NCBI GenBank assembly: GCA_039024435.1
Contig: JBCCQH010000016.1
Coordinates: 1 to 64,000, forward strand
Origin: JBCCQH01 sp039024435
Lineage (GTDB): Bacteria > Bacteroidota > Bacteroidia > J057 > JADKCL01
Length of the DNA stretch: 64,000 nucleotides
Direction of reading: 5' to 3'
Both the position numbers and the translations under genes were made by a program. The notes beneath the pieces were generated by a model, which was not told the DNA's origin, did no database searches, and saw only the letters and a program-made list of their open reading frames with translations. Of the stretch, positions 7,611 to 16,227 are shown in pieces. Every line of letters starts with the position of its first letter. Within the stretch, counting starts at the first letter, position 1.

Positions 7611-9812
7611 TCACACAAATTGCCGGGGCAACTCCACCACCACCTTGGTTCCGACCCCAACTGTACTTTCCAGGGCCACCTTTCCGTGGAGGCGATCCAC
7701 GACCTTGCGCACCACGTACAGCCCCAGACCATTGCTGCCGGAACGGTTGTGAACGCGGTAAAACATATCGAACAACTGGGGAATCCGATCCGCAGGGATC
7801 CCCTGGCCATTGTCCTCAACTTCGAGGCAGACCGTGGTTTCCTCCTTGCGGAGGCGCACCCGAATTTCCGGATTCCGCACACGGGGATCCGAGCAATAGT
7901 GAACACAGTTTTCCAGCAGGTTCAGCAACAAGGCCGAAATCAGGTAGCGGTCGCTGTACAGGACAAAGCCCTGCGGTGGCTCCATCTGGAGGTCAATCGG
8001 GCCAGCTTGCAATTCGTGCGAGATTTCCCGCACCAAAGCTGCCACGTCAATCGCTTCGAAGCGGACATCCCGCTTTTCGTTTTCGTTGACCACAATGAGC
8101 TTGTGCAGTAGGCGGTCCATGCCCCGGATGGTAAAGGCCATTTTGTGCCGCAAATCCGATTGTGCGGCGGGATCCGGCTCGATGCGCAACAATTGCGTAA
8201 GGCCCTCAATGCGGGTGAGGGGCCGTCGCAGCGCGTGCGCCGATTCGTACAGGAAGGTGTCCAGTTCGTTTTTGGCGGAAACTACGGCCGCCGTGCGGGC
8301 CTCGATGATCCGTTCCAGGTTCGCGTTGATTTCGCGGATTTGGCGGTTTTGTTCCTCGACCCGGTCGCGTTGGGCCTGAACTTCAGCGTTCATGCGCTCG
8401 ATCTTGCGGTTGGTGCGCTGCTTTTGGCGGTAACGAACGTAAAAAATCATCGCCACCAACCCCACTACGATAAATCCGCCGAAAAGCAGGTAATTCCGCT
8501 GCCGCGAACGCTCGATCCGGAGATCCGATTCCGCCTGCTTCAGATTGAGCCGGTCGATTTCCACTTGCTGTTCCCGGGCGCGGTAGCGGGCATTCAGCTC
8601 GGCGAACTGCGCCGCCTTTTCCTTCGTGTAGATGCTGTCGTGCAGGGCAAAAAACGCGGCAAAGCTCTCGTACGCGGGCTGGTAGTTGCCCGTCCCGGCG
8701 AGGGCTTGCGCCAGCATCCGGTAGTCATCGCGGATCAATTCCCGGGCCTCCAGGCGCTGGGCGATTTCCAGGCTGGCTTGCAGTTTGGGCACCGCGGCGC
8801 GGAACCGCTGTTGGTCCATGAGGATTTTGCCCAGGTGGTTCAGGGTTTCCGCCTTGCCTTTGCGCCGGTCGATCTGCTCATAGATGCCATAGGCCTGGTC
8901 CAATCCTTGCTCCGCGGCGGCATAGTTACCCATTTTCGCGTCCAGCATGGCCATGCCCTGCAGCGAATTGGCGATGGTAAAGCGGTCGTTCAGCGCCTTC
9001 GCATTCGCCAAAGCCTCGGTGTAGAGATCGCGCGCCTTTTCCAACTGGTTTTGTTCTTTGCGGATATTGGCCAGGTCGATCAGCACCGGATTCAAGCCGA
9101 AGAGGTCATTGTCCTCGATGTAGGTCGCGCGGGCCTCTTCCAGGAAGCGGATTGACTCGTCGAGCATGCCCATCTGGTGGTAGATCGTTCCGACATTGTA
9201 GCGGGAAAGCGCCAGTCCATTCCGGTCGTCGCGGGTTTCTCGCAGTTGCAGGACAAAAAAGTAGGTCCGGAGCGCCGCTTCGTATTGCCCTTGTTCATTG
9301 TAGATGCTGCCGATGTTGTTCAGCGCGCCCAAAATGCCCACGGTGTCCTGATCTTCCAGGAAAATACGCAACGCCCAGCCGTAGTTGTCCAGCGCCAATT
9401 CGTAGAAGCCCCGCTTGTAATAGGCCGAGCCGATGTTGCTGCGGCAAATCGCCATCCCCGTAGAATCGCCCTCCAAGGCGCGAATTTCCAGTGCCCCTTC
9501 GTAGTACTGGAGCGCACGCTCGTAATTGCCCATCTTTGATTGGAGCACCCCCAGGTTATTGCTCATTTTGGCGATGCCGCGCTTGTACTTCAGCTTGTGG
9601 GCCAAATTTAAACCCTCAACCCCCCACTTTTCCGCTTTTTCCGAGTCGACCGAAAAATTTACCTTGAACAACTGGTTGTAGGTATTGACCTTGTCGGTAT
9701 CGTTTGGCATCCGGGGGAGGAGGGCCAGGATACTGTCTTCCTTCGCGGAACTGGCAAAGCCCAGTACCGGAAACAGCACAACTAAGATGACGAACCAATT
9801 GCGAAGCATCAT
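7611..9812 (-). CDS. TPR-containing sensor histidine kinase
   Basis: A 733-residue membrane sensor kinase. A signal peptide (1-20) is followed by about ten tetratricopeptide repeats (roughly 25-395) in the periplasm. There is a transmembrane helix at about 440-460, a coiled coil, an H-box with the phosphoacceptor His526 in SAHALRRPL, and a HATPase domain with N box LLENCVHY, G1 DNGQGIP and G2 GSNGLGLYVV. The H-box has the divergent form common in this phylum. No response regulator gene is adjacent, so the partner is unknown. The start is uncertain: an in-frame ATG at 9863 exists, but starting at 9812 (or 9809) puts the signal peptide at the N-terminus. It may be co-transcribed with the NmrA-like gene 92 nt downstream, although that gene has its own promoter-like element. 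Confidence 0.87.
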   Translation of the reverse strand: MMLRNWFVILVVLFPVLGFASSAKEDSILALLPRMPNDTDKVNTYNQLFKVNFSVDSEKAEKWGVEGLNLAHKLKYKRGIAKMSNNLGVLQSKMGNYERALQYYEGALEIRALEGDSTGMAICRSNIGSAYYKRGFYELALDNYGWALRIFLEDQDTVGILGALNNIGSIYNEQGQYEAALRTYFFVLQLRETRDDRNGLALSRYNVGTIYHQMGMLDESIRFLEEARATYIEDNDLFGLNPVLIDLANIRKEQNQLEKARDLYTEALANAKALNDRFTIANSLQGMAMLDAKMGNYAAAEQGLDQAYGIYEQIDRRKGKAETLNHLGKILMDQQRFRAAVPKLQASLEIAQRLEARELIRDDYRMLAQALAGTGNYQPAYESFAAFFALHDSIYTKEKAAQFAELNARYRAREQQVEIDRLNLKQAESDLRIERSRQRNYLLFGGFIVVGLVAMIFYVRYRQKQRTNRKIERMNAEVQAQRDRVEEQNRQIREINANLERIIEARTAAVVSAKNELDTFLYESAHALRRPLTRIEGLTQLLRIEPDPAAQSDLRHKMAFTIRGMDRLLHKLIVVNENEKRDVRFEAIDVAALVREISHELQAGPIDLQMEPPQGFVLYSDRYLISALLLNLLENCVHYCSDPRVRNPEIRVRLRKEETTVCLEVEDNGQGIPADRIPQLFDMFYRVHNRSGSNGLGLYVVRKVVDRLHGKVALESTVGVGTKVVVELPRQFV

Positions 9813-10304
9813 ACAAACATCGATGGAGAACTTTATGGCCTGCATCTGAGTGGATTCAATCAAGCGGAGGAAACCGTGCAGCTTTGCCCCAATGCCTTGA
9901 GTTGAGTTTTGATCGACCTTAATTTAAGAAAAGCCGCCGGGAAATCGGTCATTTAATTGACGTACGGTGAATATTTCGGGTTTGGGATAATGGTTGGGGC
10001 AGACAATTTCGGGGAGGTGGGTGGCTCTCCGGGGGAGATTGCGGACCCTTGGTCGGTAAAAAAGCAAGGCTGGTCCCGGAAATTACCTCCACCGGCAGAA
10101 AGGAAGAGTAGCCCCAAAAAATTGCCGGCGGGCGCAAGTATTTGGGGGCGGCGTCATCTTTAAATTGACTGGGCCCCACAACTGGGGCCCGTGATCTGAT
10201 CCGCCAACGCTCACTCGTTTTTTACTTCCATTGTACTTGTACCGAAATCGCCGGTGCCTCCGCTGACCACGGCGGCCCGAAACTCAACCAACTAAACGCT
10301 CTCA
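9813..10304. other. Intergenic region between divergent kinase and TonB-receptor genes
   Basis: About 490 bases with no supported gene. It should hold promoters for both flanking genes, but no clean TAnnTTTG element stands out. The only strong structure is the GGGCCCC/GGGGCCC hairpin at 10171-10190. Confidence 0.5.
10171..10190. other. Perfect 7-bp GC hairpin
   Basis: GGGCCCC (10171-10177) pairs exactly with GGGGCCC (10184-10190) around a 6-nt loop, with no T-run after it. It sits 115 nt upstream of the TonB-receptor start, so it could be a leader structure or a regulatory site. Confidence 0.4.
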
Positions 10305-12662
10305 ATGACCCGGAATTTTTACGCGCTTCTGGCCGCTCTGCTGCTGTTCTGTCCTGCATTCGCCCAGACCCAACCCACCGAATTGAGGGGGCAAGTCCTG
10401 GACGAAACCGGTGCTCCGCTTCCTTTTGCCACCGCCCTTCTCTTTTCCTCGCTGGATTCTGCCCTCACCCAAGCTGGCTATACCGATGCCGCCGGGAATT
10501 ACAACTTTTCCGCTTTGGCGCCGGGCGAATACTACCTGCACCTGCGCTTCACCGGAATGGCAAGCCGGAAATTCCCGGACTTTTCCCTGCGTGCTGGAGA
10601 GGCAAAAATCTTTCCCCCGGTACAGATGCAGCCCGCCGCCACCGAACTCGCCACGGTGGAAATTGCCGCCCGCCGGCCCGCCATTTCGGTACGTCCAGAC
10701 AAAACCATCTTCCACGTTGCCGGCAATCCCAACGCAACCGGGGCCAACGCCCTGGAACTGCTCCGCAAATCCCCCGGCGTACTGGTGGACCACCAGGACA
10801 ACATTCTGCTCATGGGGAAAGGCGGCGTCCAGATTTACATCAATGGGAAACCCTCACCGTTGTCCGGGGTCGACCTCGCGGCCTTTCTCGAATCCCTGTC
10901 CAGCACCGAAATTGAAGCCATCGAGATCATTCCCAATCCTTCCGCCCGCTGGGATGCGCAGGGCAATGCCGGTATTATCAACATTCGCCTGCGGGAAGAC
11001 CGCGCTCCCGGCACCAATGCCAGCGCCAATCTGGGCTACAACGTCGGGCGCTACGCCCACTACCTCGGCGGTTGCAACGCGAACTACCGCAATCGCCACG
11101 TCAATGTATTCGGCAGTTTTTCCGGAAAAAAGCAGCAAAACTTCGACTACATGGACCTCACACGCCAGCAAAACGGCTTCGGGATCACCCAGCGCCTGGA
11201 AAATGTCCAGGAATTGACCAACCAAAGGTTCCGGGCGGGGGCCGATTTCTCCCTCCATGAACGGCATTCCTTCGGGCTGCAGGTCAGCGGCAATTTCACG
11301 GCGGAGGAAACCCGGAGCGCCAGCCTTTCCCGCATTTACGAAGGGGAAAGCGGAGCGACCCTGCACTACCTCCGGGCCGATGGCCGGACGGTAGACGACC
11401 GCCGCAACCTGGACTTCAACCTCAACTACGCGTACGACGATGGGGAGGGCCGGACCTGGAAAGTGGACCTCGACCACCGACAATTTGACTTTGTGGGTGA
11501 GGCCTGGCTACCGAATGTCTACTATGATTCGGCCTTTGCCGCGGTGACTGCGGTGCGCAATTTTCGCAGTTACACTCCCAGTACCATCGCTACTCAAGCA
11601 ATGAAGGTGGACTACGAACGGCCCGCCTTGGGGGGAGTTCTGGCGGTGGGCCTCAAACTGACCCGGGTGAACAGCGACAATGCCCTCGACTGGTTTCGGG
11701 TCGAGGAGCAAGTGGAGGTAGTGGACCCCACCCGCAGCAACGAGTTTGTCTACCGGGAAGCGGTGAGTGCGGGGTACTTGAGTTTTCAGCGCACCCTGGG
11801 GCGGGTCGAGTTGCAGGCGGGACTGCGGGCAGAACACACGTATTCGCGGGGGGAATTGACGGCGGCGGTGGCGGGCGAAGGAGATGAAGTCTTCCGCCGC
11901 TACCTCAATCTATTTCCTTCGGCGGGGATCGTCTGGCGGGCCCACGAGAATCACGCCTTCAGTCTGAACTACAGCCGGCGCATTGATCGGCCCCGCTACA
12001 CGCAATTGAATCCCTTTCGGGAGCAGGTCGATGAGCTGACCTACCGGGAGGGAAATCCCTTTTTACAGCCGCAGTTGACCCAGAATGTATCGGTTACTCA
12101 CACCTTCTTACAGCATGTGACGACGGCCTTGAGCTACGCCCGCACCACCGATCTGATCACCGATTTTGTGGATACGACCGGCGCGCAAGCTGCTTTTCAG
12201 ACAACGATCAATCTGGGGGAACAGCAAGTTTGGGGCATCAATCTTGCGGTTCCCTTTGAAATCATGTCTTGGTGGACGACCTACACGGCCGGTGGGGCCA
12301 GTTTCACCCAGAACCATTCGGTACTCGCCGATGGCCGCGAGGTCGACCTGGCTCAGGGCACCTGGAATGTCTATCACCAGAGCAGTTTTGAGCTGCCGCA
12401 CGACCTTTCGGTGCAGATATCCGGTTGGTACACCGGTCCGGGCATTTGGGGCACCAATTTTCGCTTTGCCGCCATGGGCAGTGCCGACGCCGGGGTGACC
12501 TGGCGGTTTGCCGAAGAGCGTGGCGCCATTCAAGTATCGGTCAGCGATGTATTTCGCACTCAGCAGTGGGAAGGCCGCCAGGAATTCAGCGGGCTTTCCT
12601 TCACCGCTTCTGGCGGTTACCAGAGCCGCCTTCTGCGAACACAGTTGAGTTATAATTTCTGA
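10305..12662 (+). CDS. TonB-dependent outer-membrane receptor (carboxypeptidase-like N-domain)
   Basis: A 785-residue outer-membrane protein. It has a signal peptide (1-20), then a carboxypeptidase-D regulatory-like beta-sandwich (about 27-110: ELRGQVLDETGAPLPFATA through AGNYNFSALAPGEYYL). A TonB plug (about 130-225, with SPGVLVDHQDNILLMGKGGV and IEIIPNPSARWDAQGNAGIINI) is followed by a long beta-barrel ending in an aromatic residue (SYNF), as outer-membrane proteins do. The architecture matches the OMP_b-brl_3 class of transporters common in Bacteroidota. No SusD partner is next to it, so the substrate (siderophore, peptide or other) is unknown. Monocistronic. Confidence 0.88.
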   Translation: MTRNFYALLAALLLFCPAFAQTQPTELRGQVLDETGAPLPFATALLFSSLDSALTQAGYTDAAGNYNFSALAPGEYYLHLRFTGMASRKFPDFSLRAGEAKIFPPVQMQPAATELATVEIAARRPAISVRPDKTIFHVAGNPNATGANALELLRKSPGVLVDHQDNILLMGKGGVQIYINGKPSPLSGVDLAAFLESLSSTEIEAIEIIPNPSARWDAQGNAGIINIRLREDRAPGTNASANLGYNVGRYAHYLGGCNANYRNRHVNVFGSFSGKKQQNFDYMDLTRQQNGFGITQRLENVQELTNQRFRAGADFSLHERHSFGLQVSGNFTAEETRSASLSRIYEGESGATLHYLRADGRTVDDRRNLDFNLNYAYDDGEGRTWKVDLDHRQFDFVGEAWLPNVYYDSAFAAVTAVRNFRSYTPSTIATQAMKVDYERPALGGVLAVGLKLTRVNSDNALDWFRVEEQVEVVDPTRSNEFVYREAVSAGYLSFQRTLGRVELQAGLRAEHTYSRGELTAAVAGEGDEVFRRYLNLFPSAGIVWRAHENHAFSLNYSRRIDRPRYTQLNPFREQVDELTYREGNPFLQPQLTQNVSVTHTFLQHVTTALSYARTTDLITDFVDTTGAQAAFQTTINLGEQQVWGINLAVPFEIMSWWTTYTAGGASFTQNHSVLADGREVDLAQGTWNVYHQSSFELPHDLSVQISGWYTGPGIWGTNFRFAAMGSADAGVTWRFAEERGAIQVSVSDVFRTQQWEGRQEFSGLSFTASGGYQSRLLRTQLSYNF

Positions 12663-12926
12663 TGGTTTGATTTTCTCGCCAGCGCACGGCGGGCCGTGCG
12701 CTGGCGATCCACGTACAGAAGTGGGTTTTGCGACGCGCACATTGCCGGGAGGTTGCGCGTTCCAAATGCGCCCATTGAAAATTGGAGATCAATCAATTGG
12801 AAATTCTTCACGGAAAATCCACGGGTGCGCACGGCACGCTGTGCGGTTACGATCCGCGTGCTGAGGCGACGTTTTGGATTGCTTTTTCAACGCTGTTTGC
12901 GCGTTCGGAACGCGCCAATCAAAAAT
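12663..12926. repeat. Intergenic spacer with AT-rich repeat motif
   Basis: The spacer between two convergent genes contains CCATTGAAAATTG (12772-12784), which recurs exactly at 35958-35970, and a nearby CAATTGGAAATTC. It lies within otherwise GC-rich DNA. It seems to belong to a family of short dispersed intergenic repeats in this genome. Confidence 0.45.
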
Positions 12927-13436
12927 TCAATTCCCCAAACTATTGCCGACCAGAACGCCAACCAAGGCGCCGCCGATCAGGCCGCCGATGGCGAACAGAG
13001 GCGTTTTGATCTTTTGGATTGTGAGGCGGCGCTCGGCAAATTTTGCATTGGCGAGGGCATCTTCGGCGGCGGTTTTGTACTCTTCGGTGAGTTCCTGGTA
13101 GCGTCGAATGGTTTTTTCCTGCTTCTGCACGTAGCCTTGGTTGAGGTCGTTCAGGCTATCGCGCAAGGTGAGGTTTTCGTTCATCACCCGGATGTAACGC
13201 AGCGAAAGCGCGCGCAGGGAGTCATTTTGCCGGCTGGCCACTTCCAGTTCGAAGAATTTGTCGTAGCTCAGGACAATCTGGTCGCAGGCTTGCCGGTTCA
13301 GGGTCACGGTTCCGGTGCCCGCCCGGATGCCGATCTGATCCCCTTCGCAGGGATTGGATTGCGCCTGCAATTGAGTCGTGATCATCACCCCGCAGAACAG
13401 GCAAAGCGCGGCGTAAAAGAGATTCATCCTTTTCAT
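12927..13436 (-). CDS. Secreted coiled-coil protein with C-terminal glycine-rich membrane segment
   Basis: A 169-residue protein of unknown function. It has a signal peptide (MNLFYAALCLFCGVMITTQLQAQ, cleaved at about residue 26), two cysteines (in NPCEG and RQACDQ) that could form a disulfide, and a long coiled coil (about 55-140). It ends with a glycine-rich hydrophobic helix FAIGGLIGGALVGVLVG. The ATG at 13436 overlaps the TGA of the upstream gene by 4 nt, so the two are translationally coupled. The frame extends upstream into that gene, but the overlap start is better. Its shape (export signal, coil, terminal helix) would suit an envelope-spanning or trans-membrane scaffolding partner of the upstream protein. 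Confidence 0.7.
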   Translation of the reverse strand: MKRMNLFYAALCLFCGVMITTQLQAQSNPCEGDQIGIRAGTGTVTLNRQACDQIVLSYDKFFELEVASRQNDSLRALSLRYIRVMNENLTLRDSLNDLNQGYVQKQEKTIRRYQELTEEYKTAAEDALANAKFAERRLTIQKIKTPLFAIGGLIGGALVGVLVGNSLGN

Positions 13437-13897
13437 ATCCAGTCGATGCCTTTGTCGATTTCTTCCTTGATTGTCTTTTTTTCTTCCCCCGAGAGGGAAC
13501 TGAACCATTCCAGCGGTGTCTTGGTGGCCGTCGAAGCCAGCCGGGTTTCCAGGGCGTCGACCTCTTGCTGTTTGCTGGCGATCTGTTCCTGGAGGGATTG
13601 GAGCTTGGTTTCGTACTCCTCCTTCTCTTTTTCGTGCTGGGTGGCGAGGGCTTGCCGCTCTTCGTCCAAGCGTTTCAGTTCCTTTTCCAGGCGCTCGTTT
13701 TCCGCGCGAATTTTGGCGAGGTCATCGCCGCCGCCGGCCTGGGTAATGCCAAAAATGGCGACGATGGCGATGACGATCCCCCCAATGGGACCCATCCATT
13801 TGCGCAGGGCTTCGCCTTTTCCCATTGCGGCCATTAGCAGCATGACCAGAAAGACAATACCCAGCCCAATGGCTACGTACAAAAGAATTTTACTCAT
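13433..13897 (-). CDS. Small two-helix membrane protein with coiled coil
   Basis: A 154-residue protein of unknown function. It has two N-terminal transmembrane helices (about 5-27 and 37-53), then a charged coiled coil (about 58-118) and a short acidic tail containing EWFSSLSGEEKK. It is the first gene of a two-gene unit with the secreted coiled-coil protein, with which it shares an ATGA overlap. The pairing of two membrane/coil proteins recalls spanin-like or envelope scaffold pairs, but no family is recognised and there are no phage genes nearby. Confidence 0.7.
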   Translation of the reverse strand: MSKILLYVAIGLGIVFLVMLLMAAMGKGEALRKWMGPIGGIVIAIVAIFGITQAGGGDDLAKIRAENERLEKELKRLDEERQALATQHEKEKEEYETKLQSLQEQIASKQQEVDALETRLASTATKTPLEWFSSLSGEEKKTIKEEIDKGIDWI

Positions 13898-14024
13898 GAT
13901 GATAGCGTTTAGAAGGTTTGGGGTCGCGTTCCGGAGGATAAGTTAAGAAAATATTTTCGCGCGTACGAATCGGGGGGATTATTTGGGCGGGGTGGACGCC
14001 AACCACCGTGGATAAGCGGAGGGG

Positions 14025-14066
14025 GCCGAAAAAAGTTAGGGCTGCCTCGTGGTGAGACAGCCCCTC
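14025..14066 (-). terminator. Rho-independent terminator of the small secreted-protein gene
   Basis: GGGCTG (14039-14044) pairs with CAGCCC (14058-14063), with an inner CTC/GAG extension. Read on the - strand the hairpin is followed by TAACTTTTTT. It lies about 60 nt past the stop of the small secreted-protein gene. Confidence 0.7.
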
Positions 14067-14124
14067 CTTTTAAACTTTTGTAAAGCGAGCTTACAAGATT
14101 AGCGAGCTTAAAAGGACAACAAAC

Positions 14125-14562
14125 TTACAGTCGTACGGTAACACACAGGGTGTCATCGCAGGTTTCACCCGGATCGATCACTCCGTTCATGTTGGAGTCG
14201 ATCCACTGGGTATAGGTAAGGCAAACCAGGTAGGTGCCGCCGAGCCCACCGCCGAGTCCGCCGCCGAGTCCGCCGCCGGAACCAATCAGAGGAAAGTCTA
14301 CGCGGGCCCAAGGGTCCCAGGTCGTAATGGTGGCGCCGGGGTAAGTGGTGCTCCACGAGAAGCCGACCACCTGGCAAAATTGCGAACCCGATACCGTAGC
14401 CAAAAAGCCAATGCTTTTTAACCCGGGACTCGAGCCAAAATCGTACTGCTGGATGGTGTTCACCTGCGTCTGGCAGGGACAGCCACCGAGCTGTGCTTGG
14501 GCAGATTGGTACACTCCGCCGAGCAAGCACAAAAACAGAATTAATGATGTGATTTTACTCAT
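14125..14562 (-). CDS. Small secreted protein with Gly-Leu repeats and an EF-hand-like loop
   Basis: A 145-residue exported protein. It has a signal peptide ending SAQAQ (about residue 24), then GGCPCQT. Cysteines are scattered through the mature part. A GGGLGGGLGGGLGG run lies at about 98-110. Near the C-terminus DSNMNGVIDPGE resembles a calcium-binding dockerin/EF-hand loop, followed by CDDTLC. There is no T9SS tail. The six cysteines suggest a disulfide-stabilised extracellular domain. The function is unknown. It is monocistronic with a good terminator. Confidence 0.65.
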   Translation of the reverse strand: MSKITSLILFLCLLGGVYQSAQAQLGGCPCQTQVNTIQQYDFGSSPGLKSIGFLATVSGSQFCQVVGFSWSTTYPGATITTWDPWARVDFPLIGSGGGLGGGLGGGLGGTYLVCLTYTQWIDSNMNGVIDPGETCDDTLCVTVRL

Positions 14563-15216
14563 AATGTGGATTTAATGAATAAATAAAAATATCACCAACA
14601 AGCTATTGCCCGGCACAAGGCGTTTCAAAATCAAACGGGGTACCTGAATTACACAGTTTTGGTATAGGGTTGGTGTCGGTTGTGGGTCACATGCCGCAAT
14701 TGAGAATAGCTAAAGGGGAGCCCGCTCCACGGAGAACGGGAAAATGAAAAATCATTTTGGGACGCCGATTACTTTCTTTTTGTCGACTTGCTCCGGGGCA
14801 ATGCTTTTAACTGTATCGGGTAAGACAGATCGGGGCACCTTCCGACCCGGGCTGCCGGGGGACGCCCAGAAGCAACCGATCTGGGCCGATTTTTTTTCGG
14901 AGAGAAACCGGGAAAAACGTGGGACTTTTATGGAGATAAATGCTTGCGGGAAAAATGGATATTCCGCCGTTTTGGTCGAAAAATGCATATTGAGGGGAGT
15001 TTTTTCGAGTAAAAATGGGGGTGGATCGGGGAAAAACGCGGGATTGTTGGCCATTTTTGTACACGCTTTTCGGACCGCTTATGGATATATTCATGCAATC
15101 GTTAGGAGATAGTACCCATACAGGTTTAAGTATGGTCAGACCCGGACAAAACGCAACGGTTTGTCCGTCAGTGAACGATAGTTTTGTAAAGTGATGTAAC
15201 ATTATTCTTTTTGGTT
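14563..15216. other. Intergenic region upstream of the kinase/YcaO operon
   Basis: About 650 bases without a supported gene. A + frame at 14744-15112 (122 codons) starts with a signal-like stretch but resembles nothing. It overlaps equally long - frames, so it is not accepted. The promoter of the FHA-kinase-YcaO operon should lie here, but no clear TAnnTTTG element was found. Confidence 0.45.
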
Positions 15217-16179
15217 ATGGCAGTACTACGGCAATTGTGTACCGGAAGGTGCGTGCTTCTCAATGCGCACCATTCGGTGGGAAGACTACGGGCAACTTCG
15301 CAAATTTGTATCCGCGACCACGACATCTCGCGGGACCACGCGGCGATCAACTGGGAAGGCGACGGCTGGTACCTGCGGGACAAGAGCCGCAACGGTACGA
15401 CCGTGGGGATGAAGTACCTGCAACACGACAGCGTCAAATTGGTCCGAGGGGATACAATCAAGTTTGGCAAGTGCCAAGAAACGTTTTGGGAGGTGCTGGA
15501 CACAAGCCCACCGGCATGCTATTTCCAATCGGTTTTTGCCGAGGAAGAAGTCATGTCTTTGACCGCTTGCCCGGGAATTCCCAATCCGGAAGATGAGCGG
15601 GTGTCTTTCTTTTTTGACCAACTCCAGTGGATGGTTGAGCGAGACGGGGATACCCAGACTTTGGAGCACGGTATGATCGTCGAGATCCAGGGAAAACCGT
15701 GGAAATTCATTGAGAACGAAGATTTAGTGATCACCCGGAACAACGCTTCGGTGGCTTCACAGGCGGTGTTTGTATTTCGCCTGAGTCTGGACGAGGAACG
15801 GGTGGCGCTCAAGATCAAGATGAATGCCTTCGAACTCGATCTCGGGGAACGGGTCTATCACCACCTGCTGCTGGCGCTGGCCCGCAAGCGACTCGCCGAT
15901 TTCGAAATGGGGTACGACATGACCGAGCTCGGTTGGGCGGCCATCGAAGACGTGACCTACGACTTGAGCAAAGAGTTCCGCCGGGAAGTCGACGCTTATT
16001 ACCTCAACGTGCAGATCTACCGCCTGCGCAAGCAATTGCTGGAAAGTGAGCCGCTGGGGTACATGTTTTCCAATATCATTGAGCGCCGTCGGGGTGAAAT
16101 CCGCTTTGCGGCTCCCCATTTTCAGATTATTAAGGAAGGACAATGCATCAATGAGATGCAACTGAAAATCAGTGCTTGA
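15217..16179 (+). CDS. FHA-domain protein with C-terminal winged-helix-like domain
   Basis: A 320-residue cytosolic protein. The N-terminal forkhead-associated domain (about 10-85) has the phosphothreonine-binding signature G22-R23, SRDH (38-41) and N59-G60. The middle (about 90-195) is unassigned beta-rich sequence. The C-terminal part (about 200-300, with LDLGERVYHHLLLALARKR and VDAYYLNVQIYRLRKQL) looks like an OmpR/transcription-regulator-type winged helix. FHA domains read threonine phosphorylation, and the next gene (48 nt downstream) encodes a Ser/Thr kinase, so it is probably that kinase's substrate or readout and perhaps regulates the operon. A TTG lies two codons upstream of the chosen ATG. 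Confidence 0.8.
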   Translation: MAVLRQLCTGRCVLLNAHHSVGRLRATSQICIRDHDISRDHAAINWEGDGWYLRDKSRNGTTVGMKYLQHDSVKLVRGDTIKFGKCQETFWEVLDTSPPACYFQSVFAEEEVMSLTACPGIPNPEDERVSFFFDQLQWMVERDGDTQTLEHGMIVEIQGKPWKFIENEDLVITRNNASVASQAVFVFRLSLDEERVALKIKMNAFELDLGERVYHHLLLALARKRLADFEMGYDMTELGWAAIEDVTYDLSKEFRREVDAYYLNVQIYRLRKQLLESEPLGYMFSNIIERRRGEIRFAAPHFQIIKEGQCINEMQLKISA

Positions 16180-16227
16180 CCTTTCGGTCATCGACATCGA
16201 CAACATAAGAACCAACTTTTTAGAACC

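Noticed and set aside
14744..15112. 122-codon + frame upstream of the FHA gene, considered as a possible precursor or secreted protein
   Set aside because: Equally long frames exist on the other strand, there is no core-peptide-like pattern, and nothing is recognised in it.
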